From: Asticcacaulis excentricus
GTDB lineage: Bacteria; Pseudomonadota; Alphaproteobacteria; Caulobacterales; Caulobacteraceae
DNA length: 64,000 nucleotides
Assembly (NCBI RefSeq): GCF_003966695.1
Contig: NZ_AP018827.1
Coordinates: forward strand, 1,964,501 to 2,028,500
Direction of reading: 5' to 3'
Part shown: one piece after another, positions 48,046 through 56,927 of the stretch
How the letters are laid out: the number at the start of each line of letters is the position of its first letter
Numbering within the stretch: position 1 is the stretch's first letter
Translations under genes and position numbers: made by a program
The notes under the pieces: model-generated
The model's input: only the letters and a program-made list of their open reading frames with translations
What the model was told of the DNA's origin: nothing
Databases searched by the model: none

Positions 48046-48563
48046 ATGGTCAGATTGGCTTCGGCCCTCAGCCGCGCCCCTTCCTTGAACACTTCGGCCA
48101 GCACGAAGACGACCAGCACTGAAAACCACGCCGTTACCGCCCGCATCCCATAGACCGGCTCCACCGGCATTTTCAGTATGGCCTCGGCCAGAGCGCGCGA
48201 CGCATAGGAATAAAGCTCCACCCCGGCCAATCCGAAGCCGATCCAGCGCAGGCGCAGCGTATTGTCCGGGTGGAAGACATCGCCTTCGGCCAGGGTGCGA
48301 AATACCTGTCGTGTCCAGCGCATGATCAGCAGATAGCCCGACAGCGATACACCGAAGGCCAGCATCAATATCGCCTGCTGCGTGCCGTTGATCTGCGCCA
48401 CCATCTTCATGCGCGCCATCACCTCGGCGGCGAGAGTCGGCACCGACAACAAACACAGGGCGGCGATCCCCACCGCCACGATCATGGCGAACAGGCCGTA
48501 ATAGACGACATCGAGGGCCGTCTTGAGCAGGCTGGAGATCGAACGCGGGCCCAGAAAACGCAT
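48042..48563 (-). CDS. DUF2975 membrane protein
   Basis: This 173-aa protein has four hydrophobic segments ([77 protein letters not shown]) and the family hallmark [20 protein letters not shown]. Function is unknown. Pairing with an XRE regulator suggests a membrane-sensing regulatory module. Confidence 0.85.
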   Translation of the reverse strand: MRFLGPRSISSLLKTALDVVYYGLFAMIVAVGIAALCLLSVPTLAAEVMARMKMVAQINGTQQAILMLAFGVSLSGYLLIMRWTRQVFRTLAEGDVFHPDNTLRLRWIGFGLAGVELYSYASRALAEAILKMPVEPVYGMRAVTAWFSVLVVFVLAEVFKEGARLRAEANLTI

Positions 48564-48681
48564 GAGCTACCCTATGCCGAGGAATGAAAACGATCTCTGC
48601 CACAAAAAACCGTCATCGCCAAATTACGGCTTTTTCATTGCGCGCGGCATAGGCTACACAGTCGGCAAACGGAGACTGTTC

Positions 48682-49293
48682 ATGTCGATTGCGCTTGTTG
48701 CCGGTCAGAAACTGATTGCCGCTACCCACAATCCGGGCAAGGCGCGCGAAATCGACACCCTGCTCAATGGCCGGTTTGAGATCGTCTCGGCGGGCAGTCT
48801 GGGCCTGCCGGAGCCGGATGAGACGGAAAACAGCTTTGTTGGCAATGCCATCCTTAAGGCCCGTCATGCGGCTATGGCGGCGGGCCTGCCGGCTCTGGCC
48901 GACGATTCCGGCCTGAGCATCGCGGCGTTAAACGGTGATCCGGGGATCTACAGCGCGCGCTGGGCCGGACCGCAGAAGGATTTTCCGCGCGCCATGGAAA
49001 TCATCCATCACAAGATGATTCAGGCCGAGGTGCACAATCCCGACACCTATTCGACACAAGCGTGGTTTACCTCGGCTCTGGCCGTCGCCTGGCCCCAAGG
49101 CCATGCGGTGGTCTTCGAAGGCGTGGTGCACGGTGACATCGTCGCGCCGCGCGGGGACAAGGGGTTCGGTTACGACCCCATCTTTCAGCCGGATGGCTAT
49201 GAGATCACCTATGCCGAGATGGACGAAGCGCTGAAGGACAGCCTCAGCCACCGCCATCTGGCCTTCGAACAGTTGAAAGCATGGCTGTTCTGA
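48682..49293 (+). CDS. rdgB: XTP/dITP diphosphatase (RdgB/HAM1)
   Basis: RdgB removes non-canonical purine nucleotides (dITP, XTP) from the pool. The 203-aa protein shows [54 protein letters not shown] and [15 protein letters not shown] followed by [11 protein letters not shown] 48682 has GGAG 8 nt upstream. It overlaps hemW by 13 bp, so they are an operon. Confidence 0.97.
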   Translation: MSIALVAGQKLIAATHNPGKAREIDTLLNGRFEIVSAGSLGLPEPDETENSFVGNAILKARHAAMAAGLPALADDSGLSIAALNGDPGIYSARWAGPQKDFPRAMEIIHHKMIQAEVHNPDTYSTQAWFTSALAVAWPQGHAVVFEGVVHGDIVAPRGDKGFGYDPIFQPDGYEITYAEMDEALKDSLSHRHLAFEQLKAWLF

Positions 49294-50423
49294 ACCCGGC
49301 CCTCGTCGCCCTCTATATCCACTGGCCCTATTGTTCGCGCATCTGTCCCTACTGCGATTTCAATGTCACGCGCGATCGCGGTCAGACCGACACGCAGCAG
49401 GCCCTGTTTGAGGCCATCCGCGCCGATCTGAGGACCCAGGCGTTATGGCTGGGGCCGCGCCGTCTGGCCTCGGTGTTTTTTGGTGGCGGCACGCCGTCGC
49501 TGATGAAGCCCGACTGGGTGGGGGCCTTGATCGCCGAGGCCAAAACCCTGTTTCCGGTTACTGGCGATATTGAAATCACGCTGGAGGCCAATCCAACCGA
49601 TGCCGAAGTCGCCCGCTATCGCGCCTTTAAGGCGGCGGGTATCAATCGCCTGTCGATCGGGATTCAGTCGCTGGATGACGCGGCGTTGCGCTTTCTCGGG
49701 CGCAACCATTCGGCGCGGGAAGCGCTCACGGGATTGGAGACCGCCCTTTCTGTCTTTGAGCGCGTGTCGCTGGACCTGATCTATGCCCTGCCGGAGCAAA
49801 GCCTTGAAAACTGGGAAGCCGAGCTACGACGGGCCGCGCGTCTGGGTGTCGAACATATCTCACCCTATCAACTGACCATCGAATCCGAGACCGCCTTCGG
49901 GCGTGCCGCCCGCCGTGGGCAGTTGCGCATTCCCGATCCCGAACAGGGCGAAGCCTTCTATGATACAACTCAGTCTGTTCTGAGCGAACTGGGCTATGAG
50001 GCCTATGAGGTGTCGAACCATGCGCGCGGCGTGGCCGCACGGTCCCAGCACAATATTAATGTCTGGGAAGGTGTGGACTATGTGGGTATCGGACCCGGCT
50101 CTCATGGTCGTTTGACCTTAGACCATTTACGCCACACGACGGTCGCTGAGGCTGATCTTAAAGTCTATATCGCCCGTGTCCGCGAAACCGGCCACAGCGT
50201 GACGCCCGAACCCCTATCGCCCGAAGAGGCCAGCGAAGAGGCGCTGATGCTGGGTCTACGTCTGATCGAAGGGGTGCGGCTTGAACGCATTGCCGGGTTG
50301 CCGCTAAACAAGCGGGATCAGCTGATCGCCGAGGGTTTCCTGGAATTGACGCCGCAGCGTCTGCGCGCCACGCCTAAGGGCCGGGTGGTACTTGATCGGC
50401 TGCTTCTGGAACTTCTGTCATAA
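49281..50423 (+). CDS. hemW: heme chaperone HemW (radical SAM, HemN-like)
   Basis: HemW is a radical-SAM family protein that handles heme and was long annotated as oxygen-independent coproporphyrinogen oxidase. The 380-aa protein has [18 protein letters not shown] with the CxxxCxxC cluster motif, [23 protein letters not shown] and [20 protein letters not shown]. The rdgB-hemW order is common in Alphaproteobacteria. Confidence 0.93.
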   Translation: MAVLNPALVALYIHWPYCSRICPYCDFNVTRDRGQTDTQQALFEAIRADLRTQALWLGPRRLASVFFGGGTPSLMKPDWVGALIAEAKTLFPVTGDIEITLEANPTDAEVARYRAFKAAGINRLSIGIQSLDDAALRFLGRNHSAREALTGLETALSVFERVSLDLIYALPEQSLENWEAELRRAARLGVEHISPYQLTIESETAFGRAARRGQLRIPDPEQGEAFYDTTQSVLSELGYEAYEVSNHARGVAARSQHNINVWEGVDYVGIGPGSHGRLTLDHLRHTTVAEADLKVYIARVRETGHSVTPEPLSPEEASEEALMLGLRLIEGVRLERIAGLPLNKRDQLIAEGFLELTPQRLRATPKGRVVLDRLLLELLS

Positions 50424-50470
50424 TTTTTTCCGTTTTGCCTCTTATACAAGCGGTGAAAAGGGGGCTTCCC

Positions 50471-51073
50471 ATGCACAAATGGCGCAGAATTCTGATCGTA
50501 CTGTCGGTTCTGGTGGCGGTCATCGGCGGTGTTGTCTGCTGGGATGTCTATCGCGCGCAGGCCGTGGCCATCGACACCCTGACCTATGCCAGCGCCGGTA
50601 AGGTGGCCCGCGTAGAGGCTCTGATCGACGGCACGTCCATCACCAACCGTCTGTATAACGAGATCGCCCCCTATGAGGTGATCCCGGTAGCGGCACCAAG
50701 GCCTGCCGAACACAAGGAAGGCTTCCTGCAACGCATGTGGGACAAGAGCGCGTCTCTATTCGGCAGCAAGCCCAAACCGGCCCTTGAACCCGAACCGCAA
50801 AAGACCATTGACCTGCATCTATGCGCCCAGACGGCGGGTGAGGCGCAGGGCTTCGTCGCCCTGCTCAAATACCTCAAGCCACAACCGGCCAAGCTCAACT
50901 GGAAGCCCGATCCGCGCATCCGCTACGGTAGCTTTGCCGCGCGCCAGTACCGCATCAGCGGCGACGACTATCTGGTCGTGTCACGCAACGGTCTCGACTG
51001 GAAGGTGACGGGGCTGGAGCTGAGTGTGGCGCGGCGCAAGGCATTGGCCCGCACCTGCGCCGGCATTATTTAG
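50471..51073 (+). CDS. membrane-anchored hypothetical protein
   Basis: This 200-aa protein starts at MHKWRRILIVLSVLVAVIGG, a single membrane anchor with positive N-terminus. The rest is probably periplasmic: a Pro/Lys linker around residues 75-110, then SFAARQYRISGDDYLVVSRN GLDWKV. No family is recognised. It lies between hemW and rsmI on the same strand. Confidence 0.75.
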   Translation: MHKWRRILIVLSVLVAVIGGVVCWDVYRAQAVAIDTLTYASAGKVARVEALIDGTSITNRLYNEIAPYEVIPVAAPRPAEHKEGFLQRMWDKSASLFGSKPKPALEPEPQKTIDLHLCAQTAGEAQGFVALLKYLKPQPAKLNWKPDPRIRYGSFAARQYRISGDDYLVVSRNGLDWKVTGLELSVARRKALARTCAGII

Positions 51074-51109
51074 GCTTTCCAAACGGCGGCCCATGCGCCA
51101 GATAGGGGC

Positions 51110-51961
51110 ATGAGCGATTTCTTTGCCCCACCGCCCCGTCCTGTTGAAGGGGGGCTCTATATTATTGCGACGCCGATCGGTAATCTGCGCGACATCACCC
51201 TGCGCGCGCTCGACGTGCTGCGCGCCGCCGATGTGGTGCTGTGCGAAGATACGCGGGTGACGGGCAAGCTGCTCTCGGCCTATGACCTGAAGAAAAAGCT
51301 GATCCGTTACGACGACCATTCGGGGCCGCAGGTCATTCCGGAAATCCTGACCCGGCTGCACGCCGGTGACATCGTAGCGCAGGTGTCGGATGCCGGCACG
51401 CCTCTGGTCTCCGATCCGGGCTTCCGGCTGGTCAATATGGCGCTGGAAGCCGGGGCACGGGTGCATCCCATTCCGGGCCCGTCGGCCGTGATGGCGGCTT
51501 TGTGTCTGGCTGGATTGCCGACGGATCGGTTTATGTTTGCGGGGTTTCTGCCCAATAAATCAGCGGCCAGGAAGACCTTTCTGTCCGATTTTAAAGCGCT
51601 TGAATCAACAGTGGTTTTTTTTGAAACCGGTCCCCGCCTGCACGAGTCTCTGAGCGATATGCGTGCCGTTCTGGGCGAGCGTCCGGCGGCTGTGTGCCGA
51701 GAACTTACCAAGCTTTATGAAACCTGCGTGCGCGGTACGCTGGGCGAACTGATCGATTGTCGCGAACTTCAGGAGCCGAAGGGCGAGATTGTGGTGCTAA
51801 TCGGGCCGGGTCAGGCCGAGGCAGCCTCTGCCGACGATCTGGATGCGGCCATTATCGACGCGCTGAAAACCCTGCCGCCGTCCGAAGCGGCGGCTCTCCT
51901 GGCGCAGAAGTTCGACCTGCCGCGCAAGGTCATCTACAAGCGGGCGCTGGATTTGAAATGA
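51110..51961 (+). CDS. rsmI: 16S rRNA (cytidine1402-2'-O)-methyltransferase
   Basis: RsmI methylates the ribose of C1402 in 16S rRNA. The 283-aa tetrapyrrole-methylase-fold protein has LYIIATPIGNLRDITLRALD, VLCEDTRVTGKLL, VSDAGTPLVSDPGFRLV and HPIPGPSAVMAALCLAGLPT. It overlaps yraN by ATGA, a conserved pairing. Confidence 0.97.
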   Translation: MSDFFAPPPRPVEGGLYIIATPIGNLRDITLRALDVLRAADVVLCEDTRVTGKLLSAYDLKKKLIRYDDHSGPQVIPEILTRLHAGDIVAQVSDAGTPLVSDPGFRLVNMALEAGARVHPIPGPSAVMAALCLAGLPTDRFMFAGFLPNKSAARKTFLSDFKALESTVVFFETGPRLHESLSDMRAVLGERPAAVCRELTKLYETCVRGTLGELIDCRELQEPKGEIVVLIGPGQAEAASADDLDAAIIDALKTLPPSEAAALLAQKFDLPRKVIYKRALDLK

Positions 51962-52341
51962 AACGCCCCAATGCCCACAAGGTAGAACGCGGGCAGAAGG
52001 CGCACAAACGCGGGCATCTGAGCGAATATATCGCGCTCGTTCATCTCTTGCTCACCGGGCACCGCATCTTGGGGTTTCGCTTGAAAACACCGGAAGGTGA
52101 AATCGACATTCTGGCCCTGCGCGGTCAACGCCTTGCGGTCATTGAGGTCAAGCAACGCCGCACCGTTATGGAGGCCCTGACAGCGGTCTCTCCCACCCAG
52201 AAATACCGTCTATGGCAGGCGGGTCATCAGCTTCAGGCCCGCCGCCCGCAACTGGCCAAACTCAGCCTGCACGTTGATCTCTATGTCGTGACGCCACGCG
52301 GTGTGCGCTACGTGCGCGACGCCTTTGCCGACGGAATCTGA
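51958..52341 (+). CDS. yraN: UPF0102/YraN-family endonuclease-like protein
   Basis: YraN family, 127 aa, with an RecB/Holliday-resolvase-like nuclease fold of unknown role. Key residues: the N-terminal Glu in HLSEYIALVHLLLTGHRILG, GEIDILALRG (the D of the motif) and LAVIEVKQRRT (ExK). The ATG overlaps the rsmI stop. Confidence 0.93.
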   Translation: MKRPNAHKVERGQKAHKRGHLSEYIALVHLLLTGHRILGFRLKTPEGEIDILALRGQRLAVIEVKQRRTVMEALTAVSPTQKYRLWQAGHQLQARRPQLAKLSLHVDLYVVTPRGVRYVRDAFADGI

Positions 52342-52406
52342 CCCCCGTCCCCTTGTGCTGACGCTCAAGCTCTATAAATAGATGGCAAGAAACGAGAGTT
52401 AGCCCT

Positions 52407-53363
52407 ATGACCCTGCGCGTTGCCGTCCAGATGGACCCGATCGAAACCATCAATATCGCCGGGGATACCACCTTCCTGCTGATGATGGCGGCGCAAGCGC
52501 GCGGGCACGAACTGTGGGTCTATGAACCGCAACACCTGTCTCTGGAAGACGGTGAGATTTTCGCCCGCGCGCGCAAGGTAACGCTGCGGCCGGTCAAGGG
52601 CGATCACGTTACCGCCGACGCCTACCAGAAGCTCAATCTGGGCAGCGATGTCGATGTGGTGTTGATGCGTCAGGACCCGCCGTTTGATGTGGCCTATATT
52701 ACCGCCACCTACCTGCTCGAAATGATCCATCCGAAGACGCTGGTCGTCAATGATCCGCGCAGCGTGCGCGATTGTCCGGAAAAACTGTTCGCCCAGCATT
52801 TTCAGGGTCTTCAACCGCCGACCCTGATCAGCGCCGATCCCGAAGCCCTGCGCGATTTTCAGCAGCGCCACGGTGACGTGATCCTGAAACCCCTGCATGG
52901 GGCGGCTGGTGGCGGTATCATCAAGCTCAAGGCGGATGACCGTAATCTCGATGCCCTGATCGAACTGCACGCGGCGATTGGTCGTGAGCCTCTGGTGCTG
53001 CAAAAATTCATCCCGGCCGTGTCGGCGGGTGACAAGCGCATCATTCTGGTCGATGGCGAAGTGGTCGGGGCCATCAATCGCGTGCCGCAAAAGGACGCGG
53101 TGCGTTCCAACCTGCGCGTCGGCGGAACGGCGGCGCCCACGACGCTGACGCCGCGTGATCTGGAAATCTGCGCGGCGGTGGGCCCGGCCCTGCGTGAACG
53201 CGGCCTCATCTTTGTGGGTCTTGACGTCATCGGGGATTATCTGACAGAAATCAACGTGACGTCGCCGACGGGCGCGGTGCAACTTAAAGCGTTTGACGGC
53301 ATAGATGCGGGCGACGCTTTATGGAACGCGGTGGAACGTAAGCTGTCCACAGCCAAGGCTTAG
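52407..53363 (+). CDS. gshB: glutathione synthetase
   Basis: GshB ligates gamma-glutamylcysteine and glycine using ATP. The 318-aa protein has the family start [46 protein letters not shown], the ATP-grasp loop [15 protein letters not shown] and the metal-binding [17 protein letters not shown] precedes the ATG with no strong Shine-Dalgarno. Confidence 0.98.
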   Translation: MTLRVAVQMDPIETINIAGDTTFLLMMAAQARGHELWVYEPQHLSLEDGEIFARARKVTLRPVKGDHVTADAYQKLNLGSDVDVVLMRQDPPFDVAYITATYLLEMIHPKTLVVNDPRSVRDCPEKLFAQHFQGLQPPTLISADPEALRDFQQRHGDVILKPLHGAAGGGIIKLKADDRNLDALIELHAAIGREPLVLQKFIPAVSAGDKRIILVDGEVVGAINRVPQKDAVRSNLRVGGTAAPTTLTPRDLEICAAVGPALRERGLIFVGLDVIGDYLTEINVTSPTGAVQLKAFDGIDAGDALWNAVERKLSTAKA

Positions 53364-53439
53364 AATCTAAAGGAAAATATCCGAGATTTCGTGGTTACGG
53401 CAGGTCTCATATTACAGTTTTGTGTATTTATGCCATTTT

Positions 53440-53454
53440 GTTCGATTTTTGTTC
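53440..53454 (+). promoter_or_regulatory. LexA (SOS) box upstream of comM
   Basis: GTTC-GATTTTT-GTTC is an exact match to the alphaproteobacterial LexA consensus GTTC-N7-GTTC. It lies 96 bp before the comM ATG in an AT-rich promoter region that contains no other gene. Confidence 0.75.
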
Positions 53455-53550
53455 TTGATTTGTCTAAATTCATTCCCTAGGGTGTGGATAAGATTTGCGT
53501 AAGGTTAGCGCTTTGGCGTTTCCTTATGCAGTTATCCATTGGAGGGGACT

Positions 53551-55125
53551 ATGCCGGCGCGTGTAACAACCGTGGCGTTTGAGGGGGCGAAGGCGCATCG
53601 CGTTGAGGCTGAGGTGCAAATTACCTCGGGTAATCTGGCCTTCGTGGTGGTCGGTCTGGGCGACAAGGCGGTGGCCGAAAGCCGCGACCGGGTGCGCGGG
53701 GCCTTTGCGGGCATGGGTTTGAGCATTCCCGCCAAGCGCATTGTCGCCAATCTGGCCCCCGCTGACCTGCCCAAGGAAGGCTCGCATTACGATCTGCCTA
53801 TCGCGCTGGCACTGATGGTGATGATGGGCGTTATCCCGCAGGATGCGCTGGATGGCTATGTCTGTGCCGGTGAATTGAAGCTGGACGGGCAGATCGGGGC
53901 TATGGCCGGTGCCCTGCCCGCCGCCATTGCCGCAGGCTCTTACGGCATGGGGCTGATCTGTCCGGAAGCCAATGGCCGGGAAGCCGCCTGGGCCGGGGAT
54001 GTACCCATACTGGCGCCACGCTCGCTGATTGACCTGATCGCGCATTTCAAGGGACAGGCGGTGCTCAGCGCACCGCAACCCGGCGAAGTAATATCAAAAG
54101 GGGCGCAGCCAGACCTGAAGGAGGTCAAGGGGCAGGAGGCCGCCAAACGGGCCCTCGAAATCGCCGCCGTGGGAGGACACAATCTGTTGTTTGTCGGCCC
54201 GCCCGGATCGGGCAAGTCGATGATGGCGCAGCGCCTGCCCGGCATATTACCGCCATTGACCGCCACCGAATTGCTGGAAACCTCGCAGATATGGTCGATG
54301 GCAGGTCTGCTGGAAAAGGGCAATCTGACGCGCGAGCGTCCATTTCGCTCGCCCCATCATTCTGCCTCAATGGCCGCACTTACGGGGGGCGGTTTACGCG
54401 CCAAGCCGGGGGAGGTGTCTTTGGCGCACAATGGCGTCCTGTTCCTGGATGAATTGCCCGAATATTCGCCACAGGCCCTCGACAGCCTGCGGCAACCGCT
54501 GGAAACCGGCGAAGTCGTCGTGGCGCGCGCCAACCATCACATCCGTTACCCGGCGCGGGTGCAACTGGTCGCCGCCATGAACCCCTGCCGCTGCGGTTAT
54601 GGGGGTGTGGGGAAGGGGGCGTGCGGCAAAGCCCCGAAGTGTCAACGCGACTATCAGGGGCGTGTGTCCGGGCCGATGATGGATCGCATCGACCTGCAAA
54701 TCGATGTGCCCCCGGTGACGGCGGCCGACATGGCTCTGCCGCCACCGGCTGAAGGTTCAGCGGAGGTCGCCGCCCGTGTACAGGCCGCGCGTCATATCCA
54801 GACGGAACGGGCGCGCCGCCTGGGCCTGCCGCCGGAGGCAGGTATCAATGCCACGGCGTCGGGGTCGGCGCTGGAATCCATTGCGCCACTGGACGAAGCG
54901 GCGCGTACCCTACTGGTGCAGGCGGCGCAGCGCGCCAACCTGTCGGCGCGGGCTTGGACACGCTGTGTGCGACTGGCGCGCACCATTGCCGATATAGAAA
55001 GCGCTCTGAGTGGTGAGAACACGCCCCTATTGCGTCGGCATGTGGCTGAAGCGCTGATCTATCGACGGGCGACATCCGAACCGCAGCCGACCGCCGTTTT
55101 ATCGGGAAAAATACCGACCGCTTGA
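53551..55125 (+). CDS. comM: Mg-chelatase-like AAA ATPase ComM (YifB)
   Basis: ComM is a hexameric helicase that promotes branch migration during natural transformation in Vibrio; its role in non-competent bacteria is less clear. The 524-aa protein has the N-terminal Lon-protease-like domain (VVGLGDKAVAESRDRVRGAF), Walker A GPPGSGKSMMAQRLP, Walker B GVLFLDELPEYSP and the C-terminal Mg-chelatase region. ATG 53551 has GGAGG 6 nt upstream. A cysteine patch (CRCGYGGVGKGACGKAPKC) is typical of the family. Confidence 0.95.
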   Translation: MPARVTTVAFEGAKAHRVEAEVQITSGNLAFVVVGLGDKAVAESRDRVRGAFAGMGLSIPAKRIVANLAPADLPKEGSHYDLPIALALMVMMGVIPQDALDGYVCAGELKLDGQIGAMAGALPAAIAAGSYGMGLICPEANGREAAWAGDVPILAPRSLIDLIAHFKGQAVLSAPQPGEVISKGAQPDLKEVKGQEAAKRALEIAAVGGHNLLFVGPPGSGKSMMAQRLPGILPPLTATELLETSQIWSMAGLLEKGNLTRERPFRSPHHSASMAALTGGGLRAKPGEVSLAHNGVLFLDELPEYSPQALDSLRQPLETGEVVVARANHHIRYPARVQLVAAMNPCRCGYGGVGKGACGKAPKCQRDYQGRVSGPMMDRIDLQIDVPPVTAADMALPPPAEGSAEVAARVQAARHIQTERARRLGLPPEAGINATASGSALESIAPLDEAARTLLVQAAQRANLSARAWTRCVRLARTIADIESALSGENTPLLRRHVAEALIYRRATSEPQPTAVLSGKIPTA

Positions 55126-55194
55126 GCCGACGTTAAGGATTTGCCGCTAGGCTGCAACGGACTTCAAAACGAAGTACGGAGACACACGCCCCCC

Positions 55195-56751
55195 ATGTCC
55201 AGACGCCAGACGTCCCTCGCGCCGGATCAGACAGACAGCCGTCTGATGACCGAAGCCGAAGCCCGCGAGGCGGCGCAGAAGCTCAAGGCGCGCGAGGATT
55301 TCTTCAAGCTGATGAGCCATGAAATCCGCACACCGCTCAATGGCGTGCTGGGGATGCTGTCGCTGCTCAATCGTACGTCGCTGACCGCTGAACAACAGTC
55401 CTATCTTCAGACTGCGCGCGAATCTGGCGAACATCTGCTGACTCTGGTCAACGATCTGCTAGACTATGCGCGTATCGAAGCCGGGCATATCCATCTGGAA
55501 AGCCATCTGGTCGAACTCGAACCCCTGCTGCAAAGCGTGGCTGAGCTTCTCTCACCGCGCGCCTATGCGGGGGGTATTGAAATCGCCTGGAGCCTCGATC
55601 CCCGTCTTGCGGCCATTGAAATTGATGAAGGACGTTTGCGTCAGATTCTGTTCAATCTGGCGGGCAATGCGCTCAAATTTACCCAGTCCGGCGGCGTTCT
55701 GATGGATGTGACGCTGACGGAGGCCGGGGCGGTGCGGTTCGGCGTGCGCGACACAGGGGCCGGTATTCCCGAAGAGGCGAGGGCGCGTATTTTCGAGGCC
55801 TTTGGGCAGGTCGATCCCTCGCACGCCGGGGCGCAATACGGCGGGGCGGGATTGGGGCTGGTCGTCGTCAAAAAACTGATCGAGGCCATGAATGCGGAAC
55901 TCGACCTTCAGTCAGAGCCGGGCAAAGGGTCATTATTCACCGCAACCTTCCCCGTGGCCTGCACCCTGCGCGCCACACCTGAACTTCGCGCTGCCCCCGA
56001 TGTCATATGCGTCACGACCAATCCGGTTCTGGCCGAGGCGGCGCAATCGCATCTCGACAGTTGTGGTATCCGTGTGCGTCAGGCCACTCAGCTTAAGGGC
56101 ATTGGCCGTCGTTCACGCGCTGTGGTGCTGGCGGATCGCCGCGGCCTGTCTGAACCGGTGCCTGCACCCAACAACCGCAGTCTGATCCTGCTGGCCCCAG
56201 AAGAACGCGATGAAATCCCGGCCTGGCGCGATAAGGGCTGGGCCGGCTACCTGATTAAGCCCTTGCGCCGCAGTTCGCTGAAAGAACGTATCGAAACCCT
56301 GTCGCTCAAGCCTTTGCCAAACGAGGAACTGGCCGCGACGACCGAAGACGACCGTATCGTCCCGGTGGTTGCCCCCGGCGTGCAGGTGTTGCTGGTCGAA
56401 GATAATCCGGTCAATGCGTTGCTGGCGCAGATCCTGCTGCAACGCGAAGGCTGTCGGGTGGAGCGTGCCGCCAGTGGTGAAGAGGCGCTGCGTCTGATCG
56501 AAACGCAAAACCTCTATGATATTGTGTTCATGGACCTTGGTCTGCCCGGTCTGGATGGTATCGGCACGACAAAGGCCTTGCGCGCCAAAGGCGTGAGGGT
56601 GCCGATCATCGCCCTGACCGCCAATGCCTACGAAGAAGACAGGCGCGCCTGTCTGGCCGCAGGTATGGATGACTTCCTGACCAAACCCATTGAGCTGCCG
56701 GCGCTGCGCCATCGGCTGAGCCAATGGTGCGGGCGCGCGAACGCCGCCTGA
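55195..56751 (+). CDS. shkA: soluble hybrid histidine kinase, ShkA-like
   Basis: This 518-aa kinase has no membrane segment. The HisKA box MSHEIRTPLNG places the phospho-His at 42. The CA domain has N158 (FNLAGNALKF), DTGAGIPEE and GGAGLGLVV. A degenerate receiver (about 268-370) without phospho-Asp follows, then a linker with DDR (385-387). The canonical receiver has VEDN (401-404), D447 in FMDLGLPG and K497. In Caulobacter ShkA, an Arg and a Tyr 14 residues apart in the pseudo-receiver plus a DDR linker motif bind c-di-GMP. Here R338, Y352 and DDR occur with the same layout. It probably feeds a ShpA-TacA relay for polar development. Confidence 0.82.
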   Translation: MSRRQTSLAPDQTDSRLMTEAEAREAAQKLKAREDFFKLMSHEIRTPLNGVLGMLSLLNRTSLTAEQQSYLQTARESGEHLLTLVNDLLDYARIEAGHIHLESHLVELEPLLQSVAELLSPRAYAGGIEIAWSLDPRLAAIEIDEGRLRQILFNLAGNALKFTQSGGVLMDVTLTEAGAVRFGVRDTGAGIPEEARARIFEAFGQVDPSHAGAQYGGAGLGLVVVKKLIEAMNAELDLQSEPGKGSLFTATFPVACTLRATPELRAAPDVICVTTNPVLAEAAQSHLDSCGIRVRQATQLKGIGRRSRAVVLADRRGLSEPVPAPNNRSLILLAPEERDEIPAWRDKGWAGYLIKPLRRSSLKERIETLSLKPLPNEELAATTEDDRIVPVVAPGVQVLLVEDNPVNALLAQILLQREGCRVERAASGEEALRLIETQNLYDIVFMDLGLPGLDGIGTTKALRAKGVRVPIIALTANAYEEDRRACLAAGMDDFLTKPIELPALRHRLSQWCGRANAA

Positions 56752-56804
56752 CGGGTTTTTTGCGCCCTTGCCAAATCAATGGCTTCCCCCGATGATCGGC
56801 GTTT

Positions 56805-56904
56805 AGAGCATTCGTCGGCTCAGTTGAGCCGTCGAATGGCTCTAAGTTTTTGCTTGGTCGCGATGTTTTTACGGAAAACCGCTCACACTTTTCCGCACAT
56901 CGCT
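56805..56904 (+). repeat. composite palindromic repeat, copy 3
   Basis: The first palindrome includes CGGCTCA/TGAGCCG (56816-56831), within AGAGCATTCG...CGAATGGCTCT. A GTTTTTGCTTGGTC spacer follows. The core has outer arms GCGATGT (56860-56866) and ACATCGC (56897-56903) and inner arms CGGAAAA and TTTTCCG. It ends 23 bp before the ampG ATG, so it is part of that gene's leader. Confidence 0.85.
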
Positions 56905-56927
56905 CCAGATCATTACCGGGGATACGC

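Noticed and set aside
47836-48603. 255-codon minus-strand frame whose 3' end is the XRE regulator
   Set aside because: Only the last 69 codons make sense; the rest is an out-of-frame reading of the DUF2975 gene, whose stop overlaps the regulator's ATG.
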